From: Prosthecobacter sp.
GTDB taxonomy: Bacteria > Verrucomicrobiota > Verrucomicrobiia > Verrucomicrobiales > Verrucomicrobiaceae
Direction of reading: 5' to 3'
Length of the DNA stretch: 64,000 bases
NCBI GenBank assembly: GCA_019186985.1
Contig: JABARQ010000037.1
Location: 1 to 64,000 of the forward strand
Within the stretch, counting starts at the first letter, position 1. Each line of letters begins with the position of its first letter. The notes below the pieces were generated by a model. It had not been told where the DNA came from. It ran no database searches and saw only the letters and a list, made by a program, of their open reading frames with translations. Both the position numbers and the translations under genes were made by a program. This document shows, one piece after another, positions 8,933-18,344 of the stretch.

Positions 8933-10189
8933 ATGCGCCACCTCGCCCCCGCCCTCCTGCTCAGCCTGTCCGCCAGCCTTGCCCAGGACTGGACTGAATT
9001 CCGGGGATCCGACAAGCAGGGCCGTTCACCGGCCACCGGCCTGCCCACGGAATGGAATCCCAACCTCAACCGCAACATCGTCTGGAAAACCTCCCTGGCC
9101 GGAGTCGGCTGGTCCTCACCCGTGGTCGTCGGAGACAGGATCTACCTCACCAGCGCCGTGCCTGTCGGAGGTGATGAAAAGCCGGTGATCGACCGCAGCC
9201 TGCGCGCCCTCTGCGTCTCCGCCACGGACGGCAAGACCCTCTGGGACAAGGAGGTCTTCCCCCAGTCCGCCGCAAGCGCGCCGAACATCCACCGGAAAAA
9301 CAGCCATGCGAGCCCGACGCCGGTTTATGAAAACGGCCGCCTCTATGTCCACTTCGGCCACCAGGGCAGCGCCTGTCTGAACGCCGAGGATGGCACCACG
9401 GTGTGGAGCACCCGCGACTTCGCCTACAAGCCCGTGCACGGCAACGGCGGCAGCCCCGTCGTTGAAGGCGACCTGTTCATCTACAACGCCGATGCGGACA
9501 GCGATCCAGCCGTCATCGCCCTCGACAAAAACACCGGGAAGCTGCGCTGGAAGTTCAGTCGGATCAGCGACGCAAAGAAGAAGTTCTCCTTCTGCACTCC
9601 CCTGGTCATCGAAGTCAACGGACGGCGTCAGCTGATCACGCCCGGCAGCGGCGTGGTGAACGCCCTCGACCCCGTCACGGGGACCGAAATCTGGAAGGCA
9701 CGCTATGACCAGGGCTACTCAGTCGTGCCACGCCCTGTCTTTGCCCATGGCATGATCTTCATCAGCACCGGTTACGACAAGCCTGTCGTGCTTGCCATCC
9801 GCGCCGACGGCAGCGGTGATGTGACCGACACCCACATCGCCTGGAAGCTCGACAAATTCGCCCCGCACAACCCAAGCATGGTCGTCGTGGGTGATGAACT
9901 CTACCTGGTGGCCGACAACGGCGTGCTGTCCTGTGTCGATGCAAAAACCGGCACCGTCCATTACCAGGAGCGCTGCACAGGGCCCATCAGCGCCTCCATC
10001 CTTTACGCCGACGGCAGGCTCTATCTGCAGGATGAAAAGGGTCTTGGCGTCGTCGTGAAATCCGGCAAAACCTTCCAGGTCCTCGCCAGAAATGACATGA
10101 CCGAACGCTCCCTCGCCTCCTATGCCATCGTCGGTGACGACCTCCTGATCCGCACGGAAAAAAGCCTCTGGCGCGTCGGCGGCAAATAA
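8933..10189 (+). CDS. Exported PQQ-like beta-propeller repeat protein
   Basis: 418 residues with a signal peptide (MRHLAPALLLSLSASLAQ). Repeated propeller blades show the A-x-D-x-x-T-G-K/W pattern: SATDGKTLWDKEV, NAEDGTTVWSTRD, DKNTGKLRWKFS, DPVTGTEIWKARY and DAKTGTVHYQER. The opening DWTEFRGSDKQGRSPATGLP is typical of verrucomicrobial and planctomycete PQQ-like proteins. No dehydrogenase active-site motif is evident, so it may be a scaffold or BamB-like protein rather than an enzyme. A DUF1501 gene, a frequent companion of such genes, converges on it. Confidence 0.85.
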   Translation: MRHLAPALLLSLSASLAQDWTEFRGSDKQGRSPATGLPTEWNPNLNRNIVWKTSLAGVGWSSPVVVGDRIYLTSAVPVGGDEKPVIDRSLRALCVSATDGKTLWDKEVFPQSAASAPNIHRKNSHASPTPVYENGRLYVHFGHQGSACLNAEDGTTVWSTRDFAYKPVHGNGGSPVVEGDLFIYNADADSDPAVIALDKNTGKLRWKFSRISDAKKKFSFCTPLVIEVNGRRQLITPGSGVVNALDPVTGTEIWKARYDQGYSVVPRPVFAHGMIFISTGYDKPVVLAIRADGSGDVTDTHIAWKLDKFAPHNPSMVVVGDELYLVADNGVLSCVDAKTGTVHYQERCTGPISASILYADGRLYLQDEKGLGVVVKSGKTFQVLARNDMTERSLASYAIVGDDLLIRTEKSLWRVGGK

Positions 10190-10200
10190 CCGTCGCAGCC

Positions 10201-11634
10201 TCAGGCCAGGATTTCCCTCACCAGCCGCGTCGGCTCCACGCCGGTGAGGCGGAAGTCCAGCCCCTGGGCGCGGAAGGTGAAGCGCTCATGATCAATGCCC
10301 AGCAGGTGCATCACCGTGGCGTGCAGATCCCTCACATGCACCGGGTTCTCCGCGACGTTGTAGCTGAAGTCGTCGGTGCTGCCATAAGTGATGCCGGGCT
10401 TCACACCGCCGCCCGCCATCCACACGGTGAAGCAGCGGGGATGATGATCGCGCCCGGCCTCGGGGCTGTCCCACCTGCCCTGCCCCGCCACGCCGCGACC
10501 GAACTCGCCCCCCCAGATGACCAGCGTTTCATCCAGCAGACCACGCTGCTTCAGGTCCTTGATCAAGGCCGCGCTCGGCTGGTCGGTGTCCCGGCAGCGC
10601 GCCGTGCACCAGCTTGGCAGCCGGCTGTGATGATCCCAGTCCGGATGGAAGAGCTGGATGAAACGCACCCCGCGTTCCGCAAGCCGGCGGGCGAGGATGC
10701 AGTTGGCCGCATAACTCCCGGCACGCCTGGAGTCCGGGCCGTACATTTCAAACACATGATCCGGCTCGTCGCTGAGGTCCGTCAGCTCCGGCACGCTGGC
10801 CTGCATCCGGTAGGCCATTTCATACTGGCGGATGCGCGTGGTCGTCTCCGGGTCCCCCGCCTGCTCGAAACGCATTTGGTTAAGCTCCGCCAGCCCGTCC
10901 AGCATTCCCCGGCGCAGATGCCGCGGCAGGCCCTCGGGATCGCTGAGATAGAGCACGGGATCCCTGGAGTTGCGCAGCTTCACACCCTGGTAGCGGCTCG
11001 GCAGGAAGCCGCTGCCCCAGTAGTGGTCGTAAAGCGGCTGGTCGCTCGGACGCTGCATCTTGGAGATGAGCACCAGGTAGTCCGGCAGGTTGCGGTTCAG
11101 GCTTCCCAGGCCGTAGCTGACCCAGGCCCCCATGCTCGGACGCCCTGGCAGCTGATGCCCCGTCAGAAACTGCGTCATCGCAGGCGCATGGTTGATCTGA
11201 TCGGTCGTCATCGACTTGATGAAGCAGACATCGTCCGCCGCCTTCTGAAGATGCGGCAGCCACTCGCTCACCGTCGCGCCGCTGCTTCCACACCGGGAAA
11301 ACTTCGTGATCCCCGGCAGGATGAGCTGCTTCTGGCTGGCCGTCATGGTGGTCAGACGCTGCCCGCGCCGCACGCTCTCAGGCAGCTCCCGGCCCGCCCA
11401 TTTCATCAGGCCCGGCTTGTGGTCGAAAAGCTCAAGCTGCGAAGGCCCGCCCGACTGGGTGAGAAAAATGACCCGCTTCGCCCAGGGCGCAAAATGCGGA
11501 AGATGCGGCAGCCCGGGCCTCTCCCCGGCCCCCATCGAATGCAAGGCCATCGCACCCAGGGACACGCCGGTGCACCTGCCCAGGAAGTAACGACGGGTGA
11601 CATCAAGCCTGTCTGAATCGGATGGCGCTGGCAT
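10201..11634 (-). CDS. DUF1501 protein (sulfatase-like fold, Tat-type N-terminus)
   Basis: 477 residues. VTRRYFLGRCTGVSLGAMAL is a twin-arginine-like export signal. AKRVIFLTQSGGPSQLELFDHKPGL is the hallmark first block of DUF1501, a family with an alkaline-phosphatase/sulfatase-like fold that is greatly expanded in Planctomycetes and Verrucomicrobia. Further conserved blocks: NHAPAMTQFLTGHQLPGRPSMG, FIQLFHPDWDHH and VIWGGEFGRG. Usually paired with DUF1549/1553 cytochrome-like proteins; here no such partner is adjacent. Biochemical role unproven. Confidence 0.88.
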   Translation of the reverse strand: MPAPSDSDRLDVTRRYFLGRCTGVSLGAMALHSMGAGERPGLPHLPHFAPWAKRVIFLTQSGGPSQLELFDHKPGLMKWAGRELPESVRRGQRLTTMTASQKQLILPGITKFSRCGSSGATVSEWLPHLQKAADDVCFIKSMTTDQINHAPAMTQFLTGHQLPGRPSMGAWVSYGLGSLNRNLPDYLVLISKMQRPSDQPLYDHYWGSGFLPSRYQGVKLRNSRDPVLYLSDPEGLPRHLRRGMLDGLAELNQMRFEQAGDPETTTRIRQYEMAYRMQASVPELTDLSDEPDHVFEMYGPDSRRAGSYAANCILARRLAERGVRFIQLFHPDWDHHSRLPSWCTARCRDTDQPSAALIKDLKQRGLLDETLVIWGGEFGRGVAGQGRWDSPEAGRDHHPRCFTVWMAGGGVKPGITYGSTDDFSYNVAENPVHVRDLHATVMHLLGIDHERFTFRAQGLDFRLTGVEPTRLVREILA

Positions 11635-11777
11635 CTGCCATCTCTAAACGCCAGTTCCGCAAAGGTCATGCCCCCGCATTGAAAAGCACATGGCTGCGCG
11701 GGTTTTTTGCAGGTGGCGCAGTTGCTCTGAACAAGATTAACCGAAAGTTCGTCGGAGTTCCGGTCCCACTTCCCGCC

Positions 11778-14264
11778 ATGAACAGCTTCCGTCTTCCGCT
11801 GAGCCTGCTGCTTGCCCTCTCCATCCTGCCAGGATGCAAGCCGGCCCCTGACACCGCCGCCGAGGAATCCCGCAGGCTTCTGGAGCAGGCACGCGAGGAA
11901 AACGCCCGCCAGGCGGAGGAGATCCAGCAGCGCAGCTCCGACCTTCAGCAGCAGCTGGCCGACCTCCAAAAGGCCCTCCAGGAAAAGGAGACCGCTGAAC
12001 TCAAGGCACGCCTGGAGGCCATCCGCCTGGAAAACGAACGCCTCGCGGCGGACGCGGAGGCAGCACGCCGGAAAAGCCTCAGCCTCACCGAGGAGCTCGA
12101 ACGCAGCAGGCTGCCCAAGGCCCTGCCCTACGTGCCTCCTCAGGCTCCGGCCGCACCCCGGCAGCCCTGGATGTCGCCCGAGGACGACTACTCCTTGTTT
12201 TATGATTCGTTACGCCCCCACGGCCGGTGGCTGGAGGTGGACGGCTACGGCTATGCCTTCCGCCCCGGCCTCGCCGACCGCCCGGGCTGGCGACCCTATG
12301 TCGACGGCCGCTGGGCCTGGACCGACCAGGGCTGGGCCTGGGATTCCAACGAACCCTTTGGCTGGGCCTGCTACCACTATGGCCGCTGGGTTCAGGTGTC
12401 ACGCCATGGCTGGCTCTGGGTTCCCGGCAGGGAATGGGCGCCCGCCTGGGTTTCCTGGCGCTACGGCGACGACTGCGTCGGCTGGGCGCCCCTCCCCCCC
12501 GGAGCCGGTCGAACGGGGGTGGGTCATGACTGCGACGTGCGGTACGGCCTTGGCCCGTCGAGCTACACCTTCATCAATGCCACCCATTTCAGCCGAACCA
12601 GTTATGTAAACGTCAGTCTCTCCATCACCAGCATCACCCGCATCTTCAAAAACACCCTCAACGTCACCAGCATCGTCCCTTCATCTCGCGGCAGCATCTT
12701 CACCCAGCGTGGCGGACCGGCCCTGGACTGGGTGGAAAGACGCTGCGGCTCCCCGGTGATGCGCGCTCCCGTGAGCTTCAAGGACAGGCTGGACCGCGCC
12801 CCCGACCTTCGCAGGGATCGCGAGCACGGCCGCCCGGGCTTCCACGCAGCTCCGCTTGAAATCGTCCGCGGAAAGTCAAGGCCCGGCATCCCGCCCATCG
12901 CCGAACGCATTCAGAAGCCCGTCATGCTCGACTCATGGAAGGACGTGCCTGAAAACAGGCGCGCAGACCTGAGGGAGGCCATGCTGCGCCAGGCCCAACT
13001 CCCCCAGCCCCGGCCCGCGCTGGCGGACACGCCCAGGCCGGCCGAACCCACATTGCCAAGGCAGCCCGAAACATCCTCCCCGGATACCCCGGATACCCCG
13101 GTTGCCGGCATTCCCGGCCAGACCCGGCCTCAACCGCCCGGTGGCGGATTGCCCCAGGGTGATGACCGCCACGGCCCCTCGGCAGGTCCAGGCCGCAGGC
13201 CCGGTTTTCCTGGCGGCGACAATGGCGGCCAGGCCAGGCACGAACCCGGCATGAATCGCCAGGACGCTCCACAGCCGGGCAGCATCGTCGAACAAGGCAG
13301 ACCCCGGCAGTCAGGAAACAAGCCAGGGGTTGAGCAACCTCCCCTCACGTCCAAAACGGACCCTACGGCCGCAGAAGCCGCCGCCATGAAGGCCCGTGAG
13401 GAGGAAGCCGCCCGCCTCCAGCAGGAACTCGCACGCCGTCAGGCCGCCATGGAAGCCCAGCAGGCCCGGGCCGCCGAACAGGAAAGGCAGAATCAAGGGC
13501 GGCGGGAAATGCAGTCCCGGATGGAACGCCAGCGGCAGGAGATGGAAAAGTCGCGCCAGGAAAAGCTGGCCGAGGAATCCCGCACCAGGGAGATGCAGTT
13601 CCGACGTCATCAGGAGGAAATGGCGGCGAAACAAGCCGAGGCTGAGGCTAGAAAACGCCAGCAGGAGGCCGCCATGGCCGCCCAGCAGCAGGCAGCAGCA
13701 CAGCTCGAACAAAGGCAGGCCGAGGCCATGAAGGTACGGGAAGAAGCTTCAAGACGTGAAGCGGAGATGCAGGAACGCCGCGGACGCGAGGCACAGGAGG
13801 CCGCCATGAAGGCCCAACAAGAAGCAGCGGAACGCCAGCGCGAAGCCGCCGAACGCGCCCAGCAGGAGGCCGCCATGCGCGCCGCCCAGGAGGCCGCCGA
13901 ACGCGCCCAGCGCGAAGCCGCCGAACGAGCCCAGCGTGAAGCCATGGAACGCGCCCAGCAGGAGGCCGCCATGCGCGCCGCCCAGGAGGCCGCCGAACGC
14001 CAGCGCGAAGCCGCCGAACGAGCCCAGCGTGAAGCCATGGAACGCGCCCAGCAGGAAGCCGCCATGCGCGCCGCCCAGGAGGCCGCCGAACGAGCCCAGC
14101 GCGAAGCCATGGAAAGGGCTCAACGCGAAGCGGCGGAACGCCAGAGGGAAATGCAGCGCCAGCAGGAGGAGGCACGCCGCCAGGCAGAGGAAGCCGCAAG
14201 ACGTCAGGCGGAAGAAGCCGCACGCCGAGCTGCTGAAGAGGCCGCCAAACAACAGGGGCAGTAA
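11778..14264 (+). CDS. DUF6600 lipoprotein with long Ala/Glu/Arg coiled-coil tail
   Basis: 828 residues from ATG 11778. Signal and lipobox (LSILPGC) indicate an outer-membrane or inner-membrane lipoprotein. Residues about 25-110 form a first coiled coil. The W/Y/G-rich block (HGRWLEVDGYGYAFRP, WRPYVDGRWAWTDQGWAW, FGWACYHYGRW, GWLWVPGREWAPAWVSWR) is a DUF6600 domain. A Pro-rich stretch follows, then about 290 residues of nearly uninterrupted AAERAQREAMERAQQEAAMR-type helix. The tail is probably a long rigid helix spanning the periplasm or reaching cell-wall partners. The start at 11778 is chosen over the longer frame because it begins the lipoprotein signal. Confidence 0.75.
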   Translation: MNSFRLPLSLLLALSILPGCKPAPDTAAEESRRLLEQAREENARQAEEIQQRSSDLQQQLADLQKALQEKETAELKARLEAIRLENERLAADAEAARRKSLSLTEELERSRLPKALPYVPPQAPAAPRQPWMSPEDDYSLFYDSLRPHGRWLEVDGYGYAFRPGLADRPGWRPYVDGRWAWTDQGWAWDSNEPFGWACYHYGRWVQVSRHGWLWVPGREWAPAWVSWRYGDDCVGWAPLPPGAGRTGVGHDCDVRYGLGPSSYTFINATHFSRTSYVNVSLSITSITRIFKNTLNVTSIVPSSRGSIFTQRGGPALDWVERRCGSPVMRAPVSFKDRLDRAPDLRRDREHGRPGFHAAPLEIVRGKSRPGIPPIAERIQKPVMLDSWKDVPENRRADLREAMLRQAQLPQPRPALADTPRPAEPTLPRQPETSSPDTPDTPVAGIPGQTRPQPPGGGLPQGDDRHGPSAGPGRRPGFPGGDNGGQARHEPGMNRQDAPQPGSIVEQGRPRQSGNKPGVEQPPLTSKTDPTAAEAAAMKAREEEAARLQQELARRQAAMEAQQARAAEQERQNQGRREMQSRMERQRQEMEKSRQEKLAEESRTREMQFRRHQEEMAAKQAEAEARKRQQEAAMAAQQQAAAQLEQRQAEAMKVREEASRREAEMQERRGREAQEAAMKAQQEAAERQREAAERAQQEAAMRAAQEAAERAQREAAERAQREAMERAQQEAAMRAAQEAAERQREAAERAQREAMERAQQEAAMRAAQEAAERAQREAMERAQREAAERQREMQRQQEEARRQAEEAARRQAEEAARRAAEEAAKQQGQ
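13801..14150 (+). repeat. Coding tandem repeats inside the DUF6600 protein tail
   Basis: Degenerate tandem units encoding AAERAQREAMERAQQEAAMR and close variants, with near-identical DNA blocks (GCCGCCATGCGCGCCGCCC recurs at about 13870, 13970 and 14060). The repeat is prone to length change by recombination or slippage. Confidence 0.75.
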
Positions 14265-14475
14265 CCGCGCGCAAGACAGCCCCCCATCAGCCAGCCGCGA
14301 CCATGCGAAGCAAAGTAGCCATCTCGCTCCGCCGAGATGAGCTCAACGCCCGGCAAGCTCACACGTTCACGATCCCCAGGTGTTCTGCATTCTGGCGCAA
14401 GCCTTCCGCTCCTGCCGTCCCGCTCAACATCTGCCCAGCCTAGTCCACCCTCGGCTCCGCAGGATGCGCACGAAC

Positions 14476-15762
14476 CTAGGCGATGGCAAAGTCCGCCGGC
14501 TCGTGTCCGTAGATCCCGAACCGGGTCATGAACCTGAGCAGGTTCCGGCTGTAGGGATGCGTCGTCAGTCCACCGCCTGCCATGCCGGAGATGTTCTTCT
14601 CAAAATGACGCTGCATCACCATGCTGATCTTCCCGGGAAAACGACGCGCCATGTCGGTGCCGGTCCGCTGAAGCGCAAAGATCTGCCCTCCATAAAAGAT
14701 GTCCACCAGCTCCTGCCAGGCCTTCAGGTTTTCACGGAACCAGGCCAGGTAGTCCTGAAAGGCGACATCCCACTGCTCAGGCCGGTTTTGCGCAATCGCA
14801 TCGGCAAGCATTTCAGCGGAGGTCATCGCCATGCAAAGGCCGGGAGACAGCATGGGATCCACAAACCCGTAGGCATCCCCCACGCTGACCCATCCCTCGC
14901 CGTGCCCCTGATCGGAGATGAGCTGGTAGTTCGCATAGGTCGTGACTGGCGTGATGCGACGGCGGTTCATGCCCGCCTCCGCCAGAGGCTTGTTCTGGTC
15001 AATCATCGCCTCCAGCTGCTCCTCGGGGGTGCTGCCATACTTTTTGGCATGCTCCTTGTCCACCACCACGCCGATGGACAGGGCGTGCAGCAGCGGAATG
15101 CGCCAGGACCATCCATGCTTCAGACGGGTGATGATCGTCTGCCCGGCCGGCTTCGGCATGACGCAGTTTTCGTAATGGGCAAAGTGGGAGACATCCTTGC
15201 GCTGTCCAAGCCTGGCGGAAATCCCCAGCAGCTTGGCAAACAGCCGGCGACGACCGCTTGCATCCACCAGCAGGTCGGGCTGGCGTCCGTTCCAGTCCGG
15301 CACCAGGGCCAGGGTCTCCGCCGCCAGTCGTGGCACGAGCTCACCACGCTCCGTCCTGCCCGTCTCCAGCTTCACCGTGCAGGGGATGAAACGCGCCCCC
15401 GACTTCACCGCCGTTTCATGCACCAGGTCGTCAAAGGGCTTGCGGGGCACGTTGTAGGCGTAGGTCGGAAGCACGCCGCGCATGGCCGTGAAGGAAAGCT
15501 CCAGCGCGTCGTTTTCGTCAAAGATCCAGGTCACGCCCGGCTTGTAGGTTCCGAGCTTCGCCACCTCGTCTTCAATGCCCATGCGGCGGAAGACCGTGAC
15601 CAGCCTGGGAATCAGCGACTCCCCAACCACCATCTCGGGCCTCTTGCCATCATCAAAAAACACGGCGTCCACCCCCTCCTTCGCCAGCAGCGCAGCTAGG
15701 GTGGCACCGGCAGGACCGGCACCGATGATGCCGACTCGATAGGGTTTGGGCGAGATTTTCAT
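14476..15762 (-). CDS. FAD-dependent oxidoreductase of the halogenase / geranylgeranyl-reductase-like group
   Basis: 428 residues. VGIIGAGPAGATLAALLAKEG is the FAD Rossmann motif and GWVSVGDAYGFVDPMLSPG is the second FAD-binding GD motif. VVGESLIPRLVTVFRRMG is typical of tryptophan-halogenase-like and FAD monooxygenase-like proteins (GES motif). Substrate unknown; relatives act in polyene, flexirubin or halogenated metabolite pathways, but no such cluster is present here. The 211-bp gap upstream (14265-14475) shows nothing I can name. Confidence 0.75.
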   Translation of the reverse strand: MKISPKPYRVGIIGAGPAGATLAALLAKEGVDAVFFDDGKRPEMVVGESLIPRLVTVFRRMGIEDEVAKLGTYKPGVTWIFDENDALELSFTAMRGVLPTYAYNVPRKPFDDLVHETAVKSGARFIPCTVKLETGRTERGELVPRLAAETLALVPDWNGRQPDLLVDASGRRRLFAKLLGISARLGQRKDVSHFAHYENCVMPKPAGQTIITRLKHGWSWRIPLLHALSIGVVVDKEHAKKYGSTPEEQLEAMIDQNKPLAEAGMNRRRITPVTTYANYQLISDQGHGEGWVSVGDAYGFVDPMLSPGLCMAMTSAEMLADAIAQNRPEQWDVAFQDYLAWFRENLKAWQELVDIFYGGQIFALQRTGTDMARRFPGKISMVMQRHFEKNISGMAGGGLTTHPYSRNLLRFMTRFGIYGHEPADFAIA

Positions 15763-15882
15763 GAAAAAGTCGGCCTAGGATAGAGTTCATCGGCAGCGCC
15801 GCAACAGACCACATGTTTTGTCGAACTTTTTTCCGGCTTGAATGAGGCATGGGAGAAGGTTGCCAAAACGGGCGGCCTGCGG

Positions 15883-16860
15883 ATGATCGCCACCCTCATG
15901 CCCAGCTCCTCCTCCCTGGAAATCAAAGCCCTCGTCACCGGCGGCGCCGGCTTCATCGGCGGCCACATCGCCGAGGCCCTCTCCGCACGCGGCGCCCGTG
16001 TCATCATCCTCGACGACCTCAGCACGGGCGACACCGCCAACCTTGCCTGGGCCTCCGGCCGGGCGGACGTTGAATTTGTCCGGGGCTGCATCACCGACAC
16101 GCCCCTTGTCAAAAAGCTGGTTAGCGGCTGCGACTGGGTCTTCCATGAGGCCGCCATCGCCTCCGTCCCGCAGTCGGTCGCCCAGCCGTTGGAGAGCAAC
16201 CAGGTCAACCTGGAGGCCTCCCTCGCCCTGCTCGTCGCCGCCCGCGACGCCGGGGTCAGGCGCTTCATGTTCGCCTCCTCCGCCGCGATCTACGGCGACA
16301 CCGAGGCGCCGCTGAAGCACGAGTCCGACCCCGTCCTGCCCCTGACCCCCTACGGCCTTCAAAAGTACGCCAGCGAGCGCTACGGCCAGATGTTCCACCA
16401 GCTTTACGGCCTCGAAACCGTGGCCCTGCGCTACTTCAACGTCTTCGGCCCGCGCCAGAGCTTCAACTCCCCCTACTCCGGCGTCATCGCCAGGTTCTGC
16501 ACGATGATGCTGCGCGGCGAAACCCCGACCGTCTTCGGCGACGGCCTCCAGTCGCGCGACTTCGCCTACATTGACAACGTCGTGGCCGCCAACCTGCTGG
16601 CTGCGGAACGCCCTGCGGAAGAGGTCGCCGGACGCGTCTTCAACATCGCCGGAGGCACCGGCGTCACCCTGCTGGACCTGATCAGCGAGCTCAACCGCCT
16701 CACCGGACAGAACATCGTTCCGAGACACGAGCCGGCACGCCAGGGAGACATCCGTCATTCAGCCGCCAACCTGGAGGCCGCGCTCTCCCGCCTGACCTAC
16801 AATCCTCAGGTTTCCTGGCAGGAAGGCCTGCGCCACACGCTGGATTTTTACCGCCAGTGA
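15883..16860 (+). CDS. NAD-dependent sugar-nucleotide epimerase/dehydratase
   Basis: 325 residues of extended SDR type. ALVTGGAGFIGGHIAEAL is the NAD-binding fingerprint, SSAAIYGD supplies the Ser/Thr, and TPYGLQKYASE holds the catalytic Tyr-x-x-x-Lys. ALRYFNVFGPRQ and QSRDFAYIDNVV match UDP-glucose/UDP-GlcNAc 4-epimerases (GalE/WbpP-like). It likely supplies a sugar for envelope polysaccharide. Start is uncertain: ATG 15883 is used, ATG 15898 is equally possible, and neither has a clear ribosome site. An aminotransferase gene follows in the same direction. Confidence 0.82.
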   Translation: MIATLMPSSSSLEIKALVTGGAGFIGGHIAEALSARGARVIILDDLSTGDTANLAWASGRADVEFVRGCITDTPLVKKLVSGCDWVFHEAAIASVPQSVAQPLESNQVNLEASLALLVAARDAGVRRFMFASSAAIYGDTEAPLKHESDPVLPLTPYGLQKYASERYGQMFHQLYGLETVALRYFNVFGPRQSFNSPYSGVIARFCTMMLRGETPTVFGDGLQSRDFAYIDNVVAANLLAAERPAEEVAGRVFNIAGGTGVTLLDLISELNRLTGQNIVPRHEPARQGDIRHSAANLEAALSRLTYNPQVSWQEGLRHTLDFYRQ

Positions 16861-16955
16861 TACGCGCGTGACCATCCATCACAAAAGCACACAGAGCCGC
16901 TGGTTTGCGCGTAGCGGCCAGGACTCTCAGGAAGCACTATCGCTCCTCCACCTCC

Positions 16956-18332
16956 ATGGGCAAAGAATTCGACACCACCCCTCAAGCCGTCCCCCACGTC
17001 GCCACCAGGTACCGCACCATCTGCACGGCCGTGCCCCATCCTGATTCGCTCCAGCACATCGAGCGCAGCCGGAAGTTCGAGCCCCTGTCCATGCGAGGCA
17101 TGCCCCCCATCGTCTGGGACCGTGCCGAGGACATTCATGTCTTCGACAAGCACGGCAACCGCTGGCTCGACTGGAGCAGCGGCGTGCTTGTCACCAACTG
17201 CGGCCACGGCGCGCCCGAGGTCAGGCAGGCCATGATCGACCAGATCAACAGCGGCCTCGTCCACAACTACGTCTTCCCCAGCGAGGAGCGCCCCGAACTC
17301 GCCGAGCTCATCGCCAGTGTCTCGCCCGATCCGCTCAAGAAGGTCTTCCTGCTCAGCTCGGGCAGCGAGGCCACGGAATGCGCCATCAAGCTCAGCCGCG
17401 CCCATGGCATCAGCGTCGGCGGGCGTGAAAAGATCGGCATCATCGGCTTCGACCGCGGCTATCACGGCCGCACCCTGGCCAGCCAGCAGGCCGGCGGCAT
17501 GTCGGGCCAGAAGTCGTGGATCGTCAATCTCGACCCCGCCATCATCAACGCCCCATTCCCCGACGGCTACTGGGAGGCGGACAGCAGCTTCGACGCCTTC
17601 CTGAAGGCCATCGAAAAATCGGGCATGAAGCCGCAGAACATCGCCGGCGTCATCATGGAGAGCTACCAGGGCGTCGGCCCTGACTTCGCCCCCGTGGAAT
17701 ACATCCAGAAGCTTCGCGCCTGGTGCACGGAAAACGATGTCGTCCTCACCTTTGACGAGGTGCAGTCGGGCTTCGGCCGCACCGGCAGGTTCTGGGCCTT
17801 CGAGCACTATGGCGTCGTTCCCGACCTCATCTGCTGCGGCAAGGGCATCTCCTCGTCGATGCCGCTCAGCGCGGTCATCGGTCGCCAGGACATCATGGAC
17901 CAGTTCCCGCCTGGATCGATGACCAGCACCCACTCAGGCAACCCGGTCTGCTGCGCCGCCGCCCTGGCCAACATCCGCAAGATCCTGCGCGAGGACCTCA
18001 CCGGCAACGCCGCGCGCCTCGGCCCGGTGCTGCACGAAGGATGCCTCGCCGTTCAGCGCAAATACCCCGACATCGTCGGCCATGTCACCTGCGCCGGTTA
18101 TGTCGCCGGCATTCAGACGGTGAAGCGCGGCACCCGCCAGCCGGACCACGACCTCGCCCACCGGGTCATTGAACTGAGCTACCAGAAGGGCCTGCTCATG
18201 TTCGCCCCCGTCGGTGCCTGGGGCCAGACGGTCAAGATCTGCCCTCCGCTCACCATGCCGAAGGACGCCCTTGAGGAAGGCATCGCCGTCCTTCACGAAG
18301 CCTTCGACCAGGCGGTCGCCGAGCTTGGCTGA
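16956..18332 (+). CDS. Class III PLP-dependent aminotransferase
   Basis: 458 residues from ATG 16956. Landmarks: LSSGSEATECAIKLSR (cofactor phosphate site), GYHGRTLASQQ, LTFDEVQSGFGRTGRFWAFE with the Asp that pairs with the PLP nitrogen, and CCGKGISSSMPLSAVIG with Schiff-base Lys296. The family includes 4-aminobutyrate, ornithine and diaminobutyrate transaminases; residues visible here do not fix the substrate. Confidence 0.85.
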   Translation: MGKEFDTTPQAVPHVATRYRTICTAVPHPDSLQHIERSRKFEPLSMRGMPPIVWDRAEDIHVFDKHGNRWLDWSSGVLVTNCGHGAPEVRQAMIDQINSGLVHNYVFPSEERPELAELIASVSPDPLKKVFLLSSGSEATECAIKLSRAHGISVGGREKIGIIGFDRGYHGRTLASQQAGGMSGQKSWIVNLDPAIINAPFPDGYWEADSSFDAFLKAIEKSGMKPQNIAGVIMESYQGVGPDFAPVEYIQKLRAWCTENDVVLTFDEVQSGFGRTGRFWAFEHYGVVPDLICCGKGISSSMPLSAVIGRQDIMDQFPPGSMTSTHSGNPVCCAAALANIRKILREDLTGNAARLGPVLHEGCLAVQRKYPDIVGHVTCAGYVAGIQTVKRGTRQPDHDLAHRVIELSYQKGLLMFAPVGAWGQTVKICPPLTMPKDALEEGIAVLHEAFDQAVAELG

Positions 18333-18344
18333 TCCAAAAGCGTT

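Noticed and set aside
10288..11616. 442-codon frame antisense to the DUF1501 gene
   Set aside because: Arg/His/Pro-rich translation without motifs; the opposite strand encodes a recognisable family.
13610..14274. Ala/Ser/Arg and Arg/Pro-rich frames antisense to the DUF6600 tail
   Set aside because: They mirror the coding tandem repeats and have no independent support.
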